Positions 8,585 to 15,859 of a stretch of DNA of 64,000 bases are shown here, in pieces. The notes beneath the pieces were generated by a model that was not told the DNA's origin, made no database searches, and saw only the letters and a program-made list of their open reading frames with translations. Position 1 is the stretch's first letter; each line of letters starts with the position of its first letter. A program made the translations under genes and the position numbers. The DNA lies in assembly GCA_036824505.1 (NCBI GenBank), contig DAITAA010000015.1, forward strand, positions 1 to 64,000, written 5' to 3'. This DNA comes from SCUD01 sp036824505. GTDB lineage: Bacteria; Pseudomonadota; Gammaproteobacteria; Steroidobacterales; Steroidobacteraceae.

Positions 8585-9184
8585 ATGACTGACAGCGATC
8601 AAGCGGGATTGCGGCGGCGCCTGCGTGACGCGCGCCGCGCGGTCGGCGCCGCGGACCGGATCGCCGCAGCGGCCGCAGTCGATGAAACGCTGCGGGGCAT
8701 GGGCCTGCCGCGTGCACGAACACGGATCGCAGCCTATCAGGCGATGGATGGCGAACTGGACCCTTCCCGCATCCTGAGACGCGCACTCGCGATCGGCTGC
8801 GAAGTGTACCTGCCGGTCATCACCAGCATGCGCCGCCGGCGCATGCGCTTCGTACCCTGGCCAGCCGGCTCGCGGCGCCCGCCGGCTGCGGGCGACGCCA
8901 CCCGCTGGTTCGACCTCGTACTGGTGCCACTGGTCGGCTTCGATGAAGACGGCAACCGCCTCGGCATGGGTGCCGGATTCTACGACCGGCATTTTTCATT
9001 CCTGCGTCATCGCCACGCATGGCAGCGGCCGCTGCTGCTCGGTCTCGGCTTCGAGGCACAACGCGTGGACAGACTCCCCGCCAAACCGCGCGACGTGCCG
9101 CTGTGGGGCATCGTGACCGAGCGCGGCATCCATGGGCGTGCCGCAGCCCTGAAACGCGGAAAACCCGCGGAAAACGGCTCGTGA
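8585..9184 (+). CDS. ygfA: 5-formyltetrahydrofolate cyclo-ligase
   Basis: The enzyme converts 5-formyl-THF to 5,10-methenyl-THF using ATP. The 199-residue protein has an Arg-rich N-terminus, ARTRIAAYQAMDGELDP, then FDLVLVPLVGFDEDGNRLGMGAGFYDR, which contains the family's ATP/folate-binding GMGxGFYDR motif. It directly follows 6S RNA, and in E. coli the two are co-transcribed. It ends in a GTGA overlap with the EVE gene. Confidence 0.94.
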   Translation: MTDSDQAGLRRRLRDARRAVGAADRIAAAAAVDETLRGMGLPRARTRIAAYQAMDGELDPSRILRRALAIGCEVYLPVITSMRRRRMRFVPWPAGSRRPPAAGDATRWFDLVLVPLVGFDEDGNRLGMGAGFYDRHFSFLRHRHAWQRPLLLGLGFEAQRVDRLPAKPRDVPLWGIVTERGIHGRAAALKRGKPAENGS

Positions 9185-9660
9185 ACTACTGGCTCATGAA
9201 GTCCGAGCCCGCCACATTCGGCATCAACCACCTGGCGGCGGCGCCGCGGCGCACGGCCAGCTGGGACGGTGTCCGCAACTACCAGGCCCGCAACATGCTG
9301 CGTGATGATTTCCGCCGCGGGGACCGCGCGTTCTTCTATCACTCGAGCTGTGAGGTACCCGGCATCTATGGAACGATGCGCGTCGTGCGCGGCGGTCATC
9401 CGGATCCAACCGCGTTTGATCCCCGGCATCGTCACTACGACGCCGGGAGTGACCGCGCCGATCCACGCTGGTACCAGGTGACCGTGCAACTGCTGCGCCG
9501 GTTTGCGCGGCCGGTCACCCTGGAGGCGCTGCGCGAGCATTCCGAGGGGCCATTGCGGGACCTGCTCGTGTTGCGTCGTGGCAACCGGCTGTCGATCACT
9601 CCGGTCACCGCTGACGAATGGAAATTCATTCTTCGACTCGCAGCGGAGCAGCCGACGTGA
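9181..9660 (+). CDS. EVE domain-containing protein
   Basis: This 159-residue protein is a stand-alone EVE domain, a PUA-like fold thought to bind modified nucleobases in RNA or DNA. It begins NYWLMKSEPATFGI, followed by WDGVRNYQARNMLRDDFRRGD and FFYHSSCEVPGIYG, which line the predicted binding pocket. I use GTG 9181 because it gives the 4-base overlap with ygfA; ATG 9196 would remove conserved N-terminal residues. It is commonly found beside ygfA/zapA in proteobacteria; the ligand is unknown. Confidence 0.92.
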   Translation: MNYWLMKSEPATFGINHLAAAPRRTASWDGVRNYQARNMLRDDFRRGDRAFFYHSSCEVPGIYGTMRVVRGGHPDPTAFDPRHRHYDAGSDRADPRWYQVTVQLLRRFARPVTLEALREHSEGPLRDLLVLRRGNRLSITPVTADEWKFILRLAAEQPT

Positions 9661-9828
9661 AGCCCGCGCCATGCAAGAAAACAAGCGGTTTCCCGTGATG
9701 TGGAAAATTTTCCGGTGCTCAATCGAAAAGCGCCCCGGAGTCGTTGGACGCGATGCAATCGCGTGCGATCGCAGTGCGAGAGTTCGATCACGCGCGATGT
9801 GATTGCGCGCAAAGCCCATACCCCTTGC

Positions 9829-9856
9829 TTGCAATCCCGTCAACCATGTATATACT
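9829..9856 (+). promoter_or_regulatory. Sigma-70 promoter of the lysine-rich peptide gene
   Basis: TTGCAA at 9829-9834 and TATACT at 9851-9856 are separated by 16 bases. They lie in the only clearly AT-rich part of the 9661-9890 gap. Transcription would start near 9863, giving a leader of about 28 nt with GGAG (9880-9883) before the ATG at 9891. The rest of 9661-9828 shows nothing else I can name. Confidence 0.55.
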
Positions 9857-9890
9857 CCGACCTCGGATTAACCCGACATGGAGATCCATC

Positions 9891-9938
9891 ATGGCGACGA
9901 AGAAGAAGGGCAAGAAGAAGGCTGCGAAAAAGAAGTAA
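9891..9938 (+). CDS. 15-residue polylysine/alanine peptide
   Basis: The reading frame ATG 9891 to TAA 9938 encodes MATKKKGKKKAAKKK, ten lysines in fifteen residues. It is preceded by GGAG at a suitable distance and by a good promoter, and is followed about 70 bases later by a strong intrinsic terminator. The unit therefore looks like a free-standing gene with a transcript of about 175 nt. Such a peptide could bind nucleic acid or ribosomes, resembling the lysine/alanine tails of histone-H1-like proteins and of the L17 protein in this same window; that is inference. Alternatively the transcript is a regulatory RNA and the frame incidental. Confidence 0.6.
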   Translation: MATKKKGKKKAAKKK

Positions 9939-10008
9939 GGCCTTCTGCAGTAGGATCGGCGGTTTGTTGATCTATTGACGACTTGGCGCCGGTTCACTGA
10001 AAGCAAAG

Positions 10009-10039
10009 ACTGTGCCCGCGAAAGCGGGCACAGTTTTTT
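10009..10039 (+). terminator. Strong intrinsic terminator just upstream of rpiA
   Basis: A perfect 11-base-pair stem, ACTGTGCCCGC at 10009-10019 and GCGGGCACAGT at 10024-10034, is closed by a GAAA tetraloop and followed by a run of T to 10039. It ends the lysine-rich peptide transcript. The rpiA ribosome-binding site GGAGG begins at 10042, only two bases beyond the T-run. Confidence 0.9.
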
Positions 10040-10052
10040 GTGGAGGACGCTG

Positions 10053-10712
10053 ATGGACGCCGATTCCAGGAAAAAAGCCGCCGCACGAGCCGCGCTCGAT
10101 TTCGTTGAGGATGGCATGCTGGTCGGGGTCGGCACTGGCTCGACCGTCAACCATTTCATCGCCGCTCTCGCGGAACGCCGTTACCGCATTTCCGGCGCGG
10201 TTTCCTCGTCCGATGCCAGCACCCGCCTGCTGCGCGCCGCCGGCATTGATGTCGTTGAACTGAATGACGCCGGCGACCTGCCCCTGTATGTGGACGGCGC
10301 CGACGAGGCGACCCGGCATCTTCACCTGATCAAGGGAGGTGGCGGGGCGCTGACCCGAGAAAAGATCGTTGCGGCCGCCAGCCGCCGTTTCGTCTGCATC
10401 ATCGACGATACCAAGCTGGTCGCCGTGCTCGGCAAGTTCCCGCTGCCGGTCGAGGTGATCCCGATGGCACGCTCGCTGGTCGCCCGCAGGCTCGTCGGGC
10501 TCGGCGGTCAGCCGGTGTATCGCGAGGGATTCACCACCGATAACGGCAACGTGATCCTGGACGTGCACAATCTGAAGATCACGGACCCGGCCGCTTTGGA
10601 GACGGAGATAAGCCTGCTGGCCGGCGTCGTTTCGGTAGGCCTGTTCGCGAGGCGCGGCGCAGACTTGCTGCTGGTGGCAGGCGCCGACGGCGTAAAGACA
10701 CTCAAGCGCTAA
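10053..10712 (+). CDS. rpiA: Ribose-5-phosphate isomerase A
   Basis: RpiA interconverts ribose-5-phosphate and ribulose-5-phosphate in the pentose phosphate pathway. The start ATG 10053 follows GGAGG and gives 219 residues, the family size. Visible motifs are VGVGTGSTVNHFI (phosphate binding, near residue 25), VDGADEATRHLHLIKGGGGAL (catalytic D/E region), and CIIDDTKLV. There is no convincing promoter between the terminator and the start, so expression may depend on read-through. The pathway partner rpe is at 13.3 kb. Confidence 0.96.
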   Translation: MDADSRKKAAARAALDFVEDGMLVGVGTGSTVNHFIAALAERRYRISGAVSSSDASTRLLRAAGIDVVELNDAGDLPLYVDGADEATRHLHLIKGGGGALTREKIVAAASRRFVCIIDDTKLVAVLGKFPLPVEVIPMARSLVARRLVGLGGQPVYREGFTTDNGNVILDVHNLKITDPAALETEISLLAGVVSVGLFARRGADLLLVAGADGVKTLKR

Positions 10713-10722
10713 GAGATATTCG

Positions 10723-10778
10723 TGCCGGGTCGCAGGATCGCAGTATCCGCGGGGCGACTGCCATCCTGCGACCCGGCA
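10723..10778. repeat. REP-like palindrome between rpiA and tRNA-Gln
   Basis: Two 16-base arms form a perfect inverted repeat: TGCCGGGTCGCAGGAT at 10723-10738 and ATCCTGCGACCCGGCA at 10763-10778, around a 24-base centre. It sits between the convergent ends of rpiA and tRNA-Gln. Fourteen bases of the right arm (CCTGCGACCCGGCA) recur exactly in a second palindrome at 60372-60385, also between convergent genes. It could fold as a rho-independent-like hairpin but has no T-run. Confidence 0.7.
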
Positions 10779-10786
10779 TCTGATGT

Positions 10787-10860
10787 TGGCTGGGGGACTA
10801 GGATTCGAACCTAGGTTGGCGGAGTCAGAGTCCGCAGTCCTACCGCTAGACGATCCCCCA
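10787..10860 (-). tRNA. tRNA-Gln (anticodon CUG)
   Basis: Reading the minus strand from 10860, the gene folds as a cloverleaf: acceptor TGGGGGA pairs with TCCCCCA, the anticodon arm is GCGGA-CTCTGAC-TCCGC with anticodon CTG, and the T arm is CCTAG-GTTCGAA-CTAGG-like with TTCGAAT. The discriminator is G and the CCA end is encoded (10787-10789). It decodes CAG. It lies 27 bases downstream of rpsI on the same strand and may be processed from the rplM-rpsI transcript. Confidence 0.95.
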
Positions 10861-10887
10861 AATTCGGTTCGTCCGCCGGAACCCGAC

Positions 10888-11280
10888 TCAGCGCTTGCTG
10901 AACTGCGGTCCGCGGCGAGCCTTCTTGCGGCCGACCTTCTTGCGCTCGACTTCGCGCGCATCGCGGGTCACGAATCCTGCGGCACGGAGGGGCTTGCGCA
11001 GCGTCTCGTCGTATTCAATCAGCGCCCGCGTGATGCCGTGGCGGATCGCGCCCGCCTGGCCCGTGATGCCGCCGCCGCCGACCAGCACACGGATATCGAA
11101 GCGGTCAACCATCTGCACGAGCTCGAGTGGCTGACGGACGATCATGCGGCCGGTCTTGCGCCCGAAGAATTCGTCGAGCGTGCGGCCATTCACGGTGATC
11201 GCGCCCTTGCCAGGCTTCAGGAAGACGCGCGCCGCCGATGACTTGCGCCGGCCCGTTCCGTAATTGTCGTTCAACGCCAT
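10888..11280 (-). CDS. rpsI: 30S ribosomal protein S9
   Basis: S9 is 130 residues from ATG 11280 (MALNDNYGTGRRKSSAARVF). It shows the family core GRRKSSAARV, then GITGQAGAIRHGITRAL, and ends in KKARRGPQFSKR, the conserved basic tail that reaches the P-site tRNA. It follows rplM by 31 bases in the standard L13-S9 operon. The upstream in-frame extension is just rplM in another frame. Confidence 0.97.
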   Translation of the reverse strand: MALNDNYGTGRRKSSAARVFLKPGKGAITVNGRTLDEFFGRKTGRMIVRQPLELVQMVDRFDIRVLVGGGGITGQAGAIRHGITRALIEYDETLRKPLRAAGFVTRDAREVERKKVGRKKARRGPQFSKR

Positions 11281-11311
11281 GGTGAGATCCTGATCTGTTG
11301 CTGGCCCGGGC

Positions 11312-11743
11312 TCACTTGAGCTCGAGCGATTTCGGCTGCTGCGCCGCGTGCGGGTGCTTGGTGCCGGCGAACACGTGCAGCTTCCTGAACATCTGGCGGC
11401 CCAGGATTGTCTTCGGCAGCATGCCCTTGACCGCGTATTCAATCGCCCGCTCCGGGTGCTCGGCAAGCAGCTTGCCAAGCGCGATCGTCTTCAGGTTGCC
11501 CAGGTAACCGGTGTGCTGCTGGTAGACCTTGTCGCGGAGCTTGTTGCCGGTGACTGCGACCTTCTCGGCGTTGATCACGATGATGTAATCGCCGCAGTCC
11601 ACATGGGGCGTGTACTCGGGCTTGTGCTTGCCGCGCAGCCGGAACGCAATCGCCGACGCCAGACGACCGAGGGTCTTTCCGGACGCATCCACCAGGTACC
11701 AGTCGCGGCTGACGCGCTCTGGCTTTGCAAAAACCGTCTTCAT
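11312..11743 (-). CDS. rplM: 50S ribosomal protein L13
   Basis: L13 is 143 residues from ATG 11743 (MKTVFAKPERVSRDWYLVDA). Conserved segments are KTLGRLASAIAFRLRGKHKPEYTPHVDCGDYIIVINA and the C-terminal AVKGMLPK with KLHVFAGTKHPHAAQQP. It is the first gene of the L13-S9 operon and has its own promoter at 11784-11811. The roughly 35-nt leader is short, and I see no obvious L13-leader fold. Confidence 0.97.
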   Translation of the reverse strand: MKTVFAKPERVSRDWYLVDASGKTLGRLASAIAFRLRGKHKPEYTPHVDCGDYIIVINAEKVAVTGNKLRDKVYQQHTGYLGNLKTIALGKLLAEHPERAIEYAVKGMLPKTILGRQMFRKLHVFAGTKHPHAAQQPKSLELK

Positions 11744-11783
11744 CTTGGGCCCCTGAAAGGGTCTGGTTCGAGAAAGGCCGGCA

Positions 11784-11811
11784 AGTTTACACAGATGGCC
11801 GGTCATTGCAA
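11784..11811 (-). promoter_or_regulatory. Sigma-70 promoter of rplM-rpsI
   Basis: On the minus strand TTGCAA (11811-11806) and TAAACT (11789-11784) are 16 bases apart. Transcription would start near 11777 and give a leader of about 35 nt before the rplM ATG at 11743. Confidence 0.55.
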
Positions 11812-11872
11812 AGCCGCAGGCCCCCAGGCGCAAGTCCTTGGCGCGATTAGGGAAGTAAACCCGGCGCGGCTA

Positions 11873-11878
11873 TATAAT
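11873..11878 (+). promoter_or_regulatory. Perfect -10 hexamer just before coq7
   Basis: TATAAT lies at 11873-11878 in an AT-rich island. ATG codons follow at 11879 and, in the same frame, 11888. A transcript starting about 7 bases after the -10 would begin beside the second ATG, so coq7 is likely leaderless or nearly so. No good -35 is visible at normal spacing. Confidence 0.5.
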
Positions 11879-11887
11879 ATGCGTCAC

Positions 11888-12529
11888 ATGACCGGCCCCC
11901 GCCTGTCGCCGCTCGACCGCCTGCTGGAACTGGCTGATTTGGGACTGCGAGCCAGTTTCGGGCGCCCCTCCGCCACCCGCCCGACCCCGGGGCCGCCGGC
12001 TGCTGCCGCACCCGCGGACGAGGGCCGCCGGCGCCATGCCGCGGGCCTGATGCGGGTGAATCACGCCGGGGAAGTCGCGGCACAGGGCCTTTATCACGGT
12101 CAGGCGCTGACCGCGCGCTCGGAATCGGTCCGGACGACGCTGCGCCGCGCGGCCGATGAGGAAGGCGACCATCTGGCCTGGTGCCACGATCGACTGGAAG
12201 AACTCGGCTCGCGCACCAGCCTGCTGAACCCGTTCTGGTACGCGGGATCCGTCGCCTTCGGTGCGGTGGCGGGACTTCTTGGGGATCGTGTCAGTCTGGG
12301 CTTCATGGCCGAGACCGAAAGGCAGGTCGAGGGCCATCTCGAAAGACATCTGGCCAGTCTGCCGGATGATGACCAGCGCAGCCGCGCGATCATTGAGCAG
12401 ATGAAGTCAGACGAGATCGGACACGGCCGTCTGGCCCGCGAGGCCGGCGGTGACCCATTGCCATCGCCGGTGCCGCAGTTGATGCGGCTGACCGCCCGGA
12501 TTATGACCGGAACGGCATACTGGATCTGA
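11888..12529 (+). CDS. coq7: Ubiquinone biosynthesis hydroxylase Coq7
   Basis: Coq7 is a di-iron carboxylate protein that hydroxylates C6 of demethoxyubiquinone, replacing UbiF in many proteobacteria. The 213 residues contain the ligand pattern in four helices: MRVNHAGEVAAQGLYHGQ, DEEGDHLAWCHDRLEELG, MAETERQVEGHLERHL, and MKSDEIGHG. The middle LNPFWYAGSVAFGAVAGLLG segment is the membrane-facing hydrophobic region. I prefer ATG 11888; ATG 11879 (MRHMTG) is in frame but abuts the -10. The N-terminal 45 residues are proline-rich and variable. Confidence 0.94.
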   Translation: MTGPRLSPLDRLLELADLGLRASFGRPSATRPTPGPPAAAAPADEGRRRHAAGLMRVNHAGEVAAQGLYHGQALTARSESVRTTLRRAADEEGDHLAWCHDRLEELGSRTSLLNPFWYAGSVAFGAVAGLLGDRVSLGFMAETERQVEGHLERHLASLPDDDQRSRAIIEQMKSDEIGHGRLAREAGGDPLPSPVPQLMRLTARIMTGTAYWI

Positions 12530-12641
12530 GTCAGGCACCATTATGTCTTGCGGCGCGGGCGTGCCTGTAATACAACGAAGGCCAAGCCCGCGATAGGCAC
12601 AGTTCTTAGGCAATTCCGGGCATCCGTCCCAGGGGTACATC

Positions 12642-13340
12642 ATGGAAGAAAGCGTCAAGCAGCTGACCGACATCCCGGCGATCAATCGCTTCCTGAGCTA
12701 TTGCAGGGTCCGCACGGTGCCGTCCAAGACCGTACTGATCCACGCTGGCGACCTGCCGGATGTTCTCTATTACATCATCCGCGGATCGGTGGAGGTGATG
12801 ATCGAGGACGAAGATGGCAACGAAATGGTCCTCGCATACCTCAACAAGGGTCAGTTCTTCGGCGAGATGGGGCTGTTCTCGGACAGCCAGCAACGCAGCG
12901 CCTGGGTCCGCACGCGTACCCAGTGCGAGCTGGCGGAGATGACCTATCCGCGCTTCCGCCAGGTCGCCTCGGAAAGCCCGGGGCTCGTGTTCGAATTGTC
13001 CACCCAGCTGGCGACCCGCCTGGATCGGACCAATCGCAAACTCGGTGACCTCGCCTTCGTCGACGTCACCGGGCGCATCGCGCACGCGATCATGGATCTG
13101 TGCAGCGAACCGGACGCGATGACCCATCCTCAGGGCATGCAGATCAAGGTCAGCCGCCAGGAACTGTCGCGCCTCGTCGGTTGTTCGCGGGAAATGGCGG
13201 GCCGGGTGCTGAAGGTACTCGAGGAGCAGGGTATCCTGACGGCGCGCGGCAAGACCATCGTCGTCTTCGGCGCGCGGCCCAAGGTCAAGAACCGTTCTGC
13301 TCCGGAAGCTTCAAAGACCGCCGCCGCGGCTGCGAAGTAA
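12642..13340 (+). CDS. crp: Crp-family transcriptional regulator (Crp/Clp-like)
   Basis: This 232-residue global-regulator-type protein has an N-terminal cyclic-nucleotide domain and a C-terminal winged helix. The pocket is Crp-like: GEMGLF with G74 and E75, R85-S86 in QQRSAWV, and T130 followed by N where E. coli Crp has T-S. The recognition helix region RQELSRLVGCSREMAGRVLKVLEE (172-195) is closer to Xanthomonas Clp than to E. coli Crp. Clp responds to c-di-GMP and Crp to cAMP, so the ligand here is open. The 20-residue tail is alanine/lysine-rich. AGGGG lies upstream of the ATG. The 112-base upstream gap shows no clear Crp box. Confidence 0.88.
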   Translation: MEESVKQLTDIPAINRFLSYCRVRTVPSKTVLIHAGDLPDVLYYIIRGSVEVMIEDEDGNEMVLAYLNKGQFFGEMGLFSDSQQRSAWVRTRTQCELAEMTYPRFRQVASESPGLVFELSTQLATRLDRTNRKLGDLAFVDVTGRIAHAIMDLCSEPDAMTHPQGMQIKVSRQELSRLVGCSREMAGRVLKVLEEQGILTARGKTIVVFGARPKVKNRSAPEASKTAAAAAK

Positions 13341-13346
13341 TAGCTT

Positions 13347-14018
13347 TCAGGCCTTGCCGGCGATCGCCGCGCGCATCGCGCGGATCGTCGCCACGTAGTC
13401 CTTCGCGCCAAAGATCGCGCTGCCGGCCACAAATGTGTCGGCCCCCGCCTTTGCGATCGCGCCGATATTGTCGAGCTTGACGCCACCGTCGATTTCCAGC
13501 CGGATTTCCCGGCCGCTGACCTCGATCATCTGGCGGGCATCGGCGAGTTTGCCGAGCACCGGCTCGATGAATTGCTGTCCGGCGAATCCGGGATTGACCG
13601 ACATCAGCAACAGCAGATCGATCTGATCCAGCGTGTGATCGAGCCAGGAGAGCGGCGTGGCCGGATTCAGCACGAGACCGGGCCGGCAGCCCGATTCGCG
13701 GATCAGGCGGATCGTGCGGTCGACGTGCCGGCTCGCCTCGGGATGGAAGCTGATCCAGGTTGCGCCGGCCTCGGCGAAATCCGGGACCAGTCGGTCCACC
13801 GGATCCACCATCAGGTGCACGTCGATCGGTGCCTTCACCCCGTGCTTTCGAAGTGCTTTGCAGACCAGCGGGCCGATCGTCAGGTTCGGCACGTAATGGT
13901 TGTCCATGACGTCGAAATGGATCCAGTCTGCACCGGCGGCAAGCACCGCATCCGCCTCGGCACCGAGGCGCGCGAAGTCTGCGGACAGTATCGATGGTGC
14001 AATGACCGGAGTCAGCAT
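13347..14018 (-). CDS. rpe: Ribulose-phosphate 3-epimerase
   Basis: Rpe interconverts ribulose-5-phosphate and xylulose-5-phosphate. The 223-residue TIM barrel shows IAPSILSADFARLG, WIHFDVMDNHYVPNLTIGP (catalytic D and metal-binding H), IDVHLMVDPVD, LMSVNPGFAGQQFI and LEIDGGVKLDNI (second catalytic D), with VAGSAIFG for phosphate. It lies just downstream of djlA (14-base gap) and converges on crp with a 6-base gap. Confidence 0.97.
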   Translation of the reverse strand: MLTPVIAPSILSADFARLGAEADAVLAAGADWIHFDVMDNHYVPNLTIGPLVCKALRKHGVKAPIDVHLMVDPVDRLVPDFAEAGATWISFHPEASRHVDRTIRLIRESGCRPGLVLNPATPLSWLDHTLDQIDLLLLMSVNPGFAGQQFIEPVLGKLADARQMIEVSGREIRLEIDGGVKLDNIGAIAKAGADTFVAGSAIFGAKDYVATIRAMRAAIAGKA

Positions 14019-14032
14019 GTTGTCACTCTAGC

Positions 14033-14857
14033 CTATCGCATCCCGCGCGATTCGCGGATGCGCTCATAGGCCGCCTGGATTGCCTGGGTCTTCTGCTTGG
14101 CGACGTCGAGCATCGATTCGGGCAGGCCGCGGGCCACCAGCTTGTCCGGATGGTTCTGGCTCATCTGACGCCGGTAGGCACGTTTGACCTCGGCATCGCT
14201 GGCGGTTCTCGGCAGGTCCAGGACTTCGTAGGCCTCGGCGAGTGCGTCGCGGCCCGCCGCAGATGCGCCAGGCGCCGACCCGCTTCCAGCCGGGCCGCGA
14301 CCACTTGCCATGCCGTAACCCTGCAGGCGCAGGACGGTCTCCAGATGGGCGAACTCGATGGCACCGATTTCAAGCGCCTGGGCTACCCGCACGAGCGTCG
14401 CATGGCTGGCGCCATGCATGCCGTCGCCCATCAGCGCAGCGCGCATCTGGATCTCCAGGAACATGCGCAGCAAGTCGCCGCGGCCGTTGCAGGCCCGCCG
14501 CAGTTCCGCAAGAGCGGCGTCTACGTCAAATGCGCTGCCCTTGCCCTGCCTGAAACACTCCATCGCCGCGCGGGTGTCGGCCTCGCCCAGGTTGAACTGC
14601 TGGAAGATCCTGCGCGCTGCCGCAATATCCTGTTCCGAAACCCGGCCGTCAGATTTAGCGACATGCCCCATCACGCAGAAGGCCGTGCGGAAGAATGTGC
14701 TCCGCACCAGCGCCGGATCCACGCGTGGACCCGCCGCGTTCCTGGCCGCCTGGAGGTCAAAGAGATGGCCGATGATCAGCCCGATCAGAATGCCCAATGG
14801 CCGGTGGCTCAGGAGGTACCCCAGCAGCGCGCCGATCAGCTTGCCGGTCCAGTTCAT
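14033..14857 (-). CDS. djlA: DjlA-like membrane-anchored co-chaperone
   Basis: This 274-residue protein has the DjlA layout. An N-terminal membrane segment rich in glycine (LIGALLGYLLSHRPLGILIGLIIG) is followed by a TerB-like helical domain (MGHVAKSDGRVSEQDIAAAR) and a C-terminal J domain with HPD in QMSQNHPDKL. It is expected to recruit DnaK at the inner membrane. The start is ATG 14857, preceded by AAGGAAAGAG; an upstream in-frame extension lacks a ribosome-binding site. It is probably co-transcribed with rpe. Confidence 0.9.
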   Translation of the reverse strand: MNWTGKLIGALLGYLLSHRPLGILIGLIIGHLFDLQAARNAAGPRVDPALVRSTFFRTAFCVMGHVAKSDGRVSEQDIAAARRIFQQFNLGEADTRAAMECFRQGKGSAFDVDAALAELRRACNGRGDLLRMFLEIQMRAALMGDGMHGASHATLVRVAQALEIGAIEFAHLETVLRLQGYGMASGRGPAGSGSAPGASAAGRDALAEAYEVLDLPRTASDAEVKRAYRRQMSQNHPDKLVARGLPESMLDVAKQKTQAIQAAYERIRESRGMR

Positions 14858-14950
14858 CTCTTTCCTTGACCGCCTCATCACCCGGCTGCAAGAATCCGCG
14901 GTCCCAAGCCGGGCGCGCGCGAGCGCCATGGTACCAAGAGCCCGCCGACC

Positions 14951-15838
14951 ATGGACCCAAGCCCGCTATCTGAATCGCAGCTAACCGGCCTGACCCTGGT
15001 CCATCGCGGCAAGGTGCGGGACAACTATGCGATCGACGACTCACACCTCCTGATCGTCGCGACCGATCGCCTCTCCGCTTTCGACGTCGTCATGCCGGAC
15101 CCGATTCCCGGCAAGGGCCGCATACTCACGGCGATCTCGAATTTCTGGTTCGGTCGAACTCAGCGGATCGTTTCCAATCACCTGACCGGCGAGCCGCTTT
15201 CGCGCTACGTCGGCAATCCCCGCGAACTTGCGATACTCGAGGGCCGTGCCGTCATCGTCGAGCGCCTGACGCCATTGCCCGTTGAAGCGGTGGTGCGCGG
15301 CTATCTGGCCGGCTCGGGCTGGAAGGATTACCTGCGGAACGGGATGGTCTGCGGCATCAAGCTGGCCGAGGGACTTTCGCAGGCCGCGAGACTGCCGGAG
15401 CCCATATTCACGCCGGCAACCAAGGCGCCGGCAGGCGCGCATGATGTGAATATCGGCTACGAGCAGATGGTCGCGATCATCGGCGCCCCGGCAGCGGCCA
15501 GGATCCGCGAGCTATCCCTGAAGCTGTATGCGCATGCGGTCGAGTACGCACTGACTCGCGGCATCATCATCGCCGACACCAAGTTCGAGTTCGGCCTGGA
15601 CCACAGGAACCGGGTCGTGCTGATGGATGAAGCGCTGACACCCGACTCGTCGCGATTCTGGCCGGTGGATAGCTACCAGGAAGGTTCGAGCCCGCCGTCC
15701 TTCGACAAGCAGTACGTACGCGACTATCTCGAGTCCCTGGGCTGGGACAAGCGGCCGCCGGCCCCGCGTCTGCCACCGGACGTGATCCGCAGGACCGCGC
15801 AAAAATACCGTGAAGCGCAGCATCGTCTCATCGGCTGA
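14951..15838 (+). CDS. purC: SAICAR synthetase (PurC)
   Basis: PurC joins aspartate to CAIR in purine synthesis. The 295-residue form is the longer type shared with Xanthomonas and fungi rather than the 237-residue E. coli type. Motifs are GKVRDNYAIDDSHLLIVATDRLSAFD, VVRGYLAGSGWKDY, GIIIADTKFEFGLD, and LMDEALTPDSSRFWP. It begins at ATG 14951 with no strong ribosome-binding site. The rest of the window's purine genes, purE-purK, are at 19.2 kb. Confidence 0.96.
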   Translation: MDPSPLSESQLTGLTLVHRGKVRDNYAIDDSHLLIVATDRLSAFDVVMPDPIPGKGRILTAISNFWFGRTQRIVSNHLTGEPLSRYVGNPRELAILEGRAVIVERLTPLPVEAVVRGYLAGSGWKDYLRNGMVCGIKLAEGLSQAARLPEPIFTPATKAPAGAHDVNIGYEQMVAIIGAPAAARIRELSLKLYAHAVEYALTRGIIIADTKFEFGLDHRNRVVLMDEALTPDSSRFWPVDSYQEGSSPPSFDKQYVRDYLESLGWDKRPPAPRLPPDVIRRTAQKYREAQHRLIG

Positions 15839-15859
15839 GTCACGGCCGGGCACGCGGCG

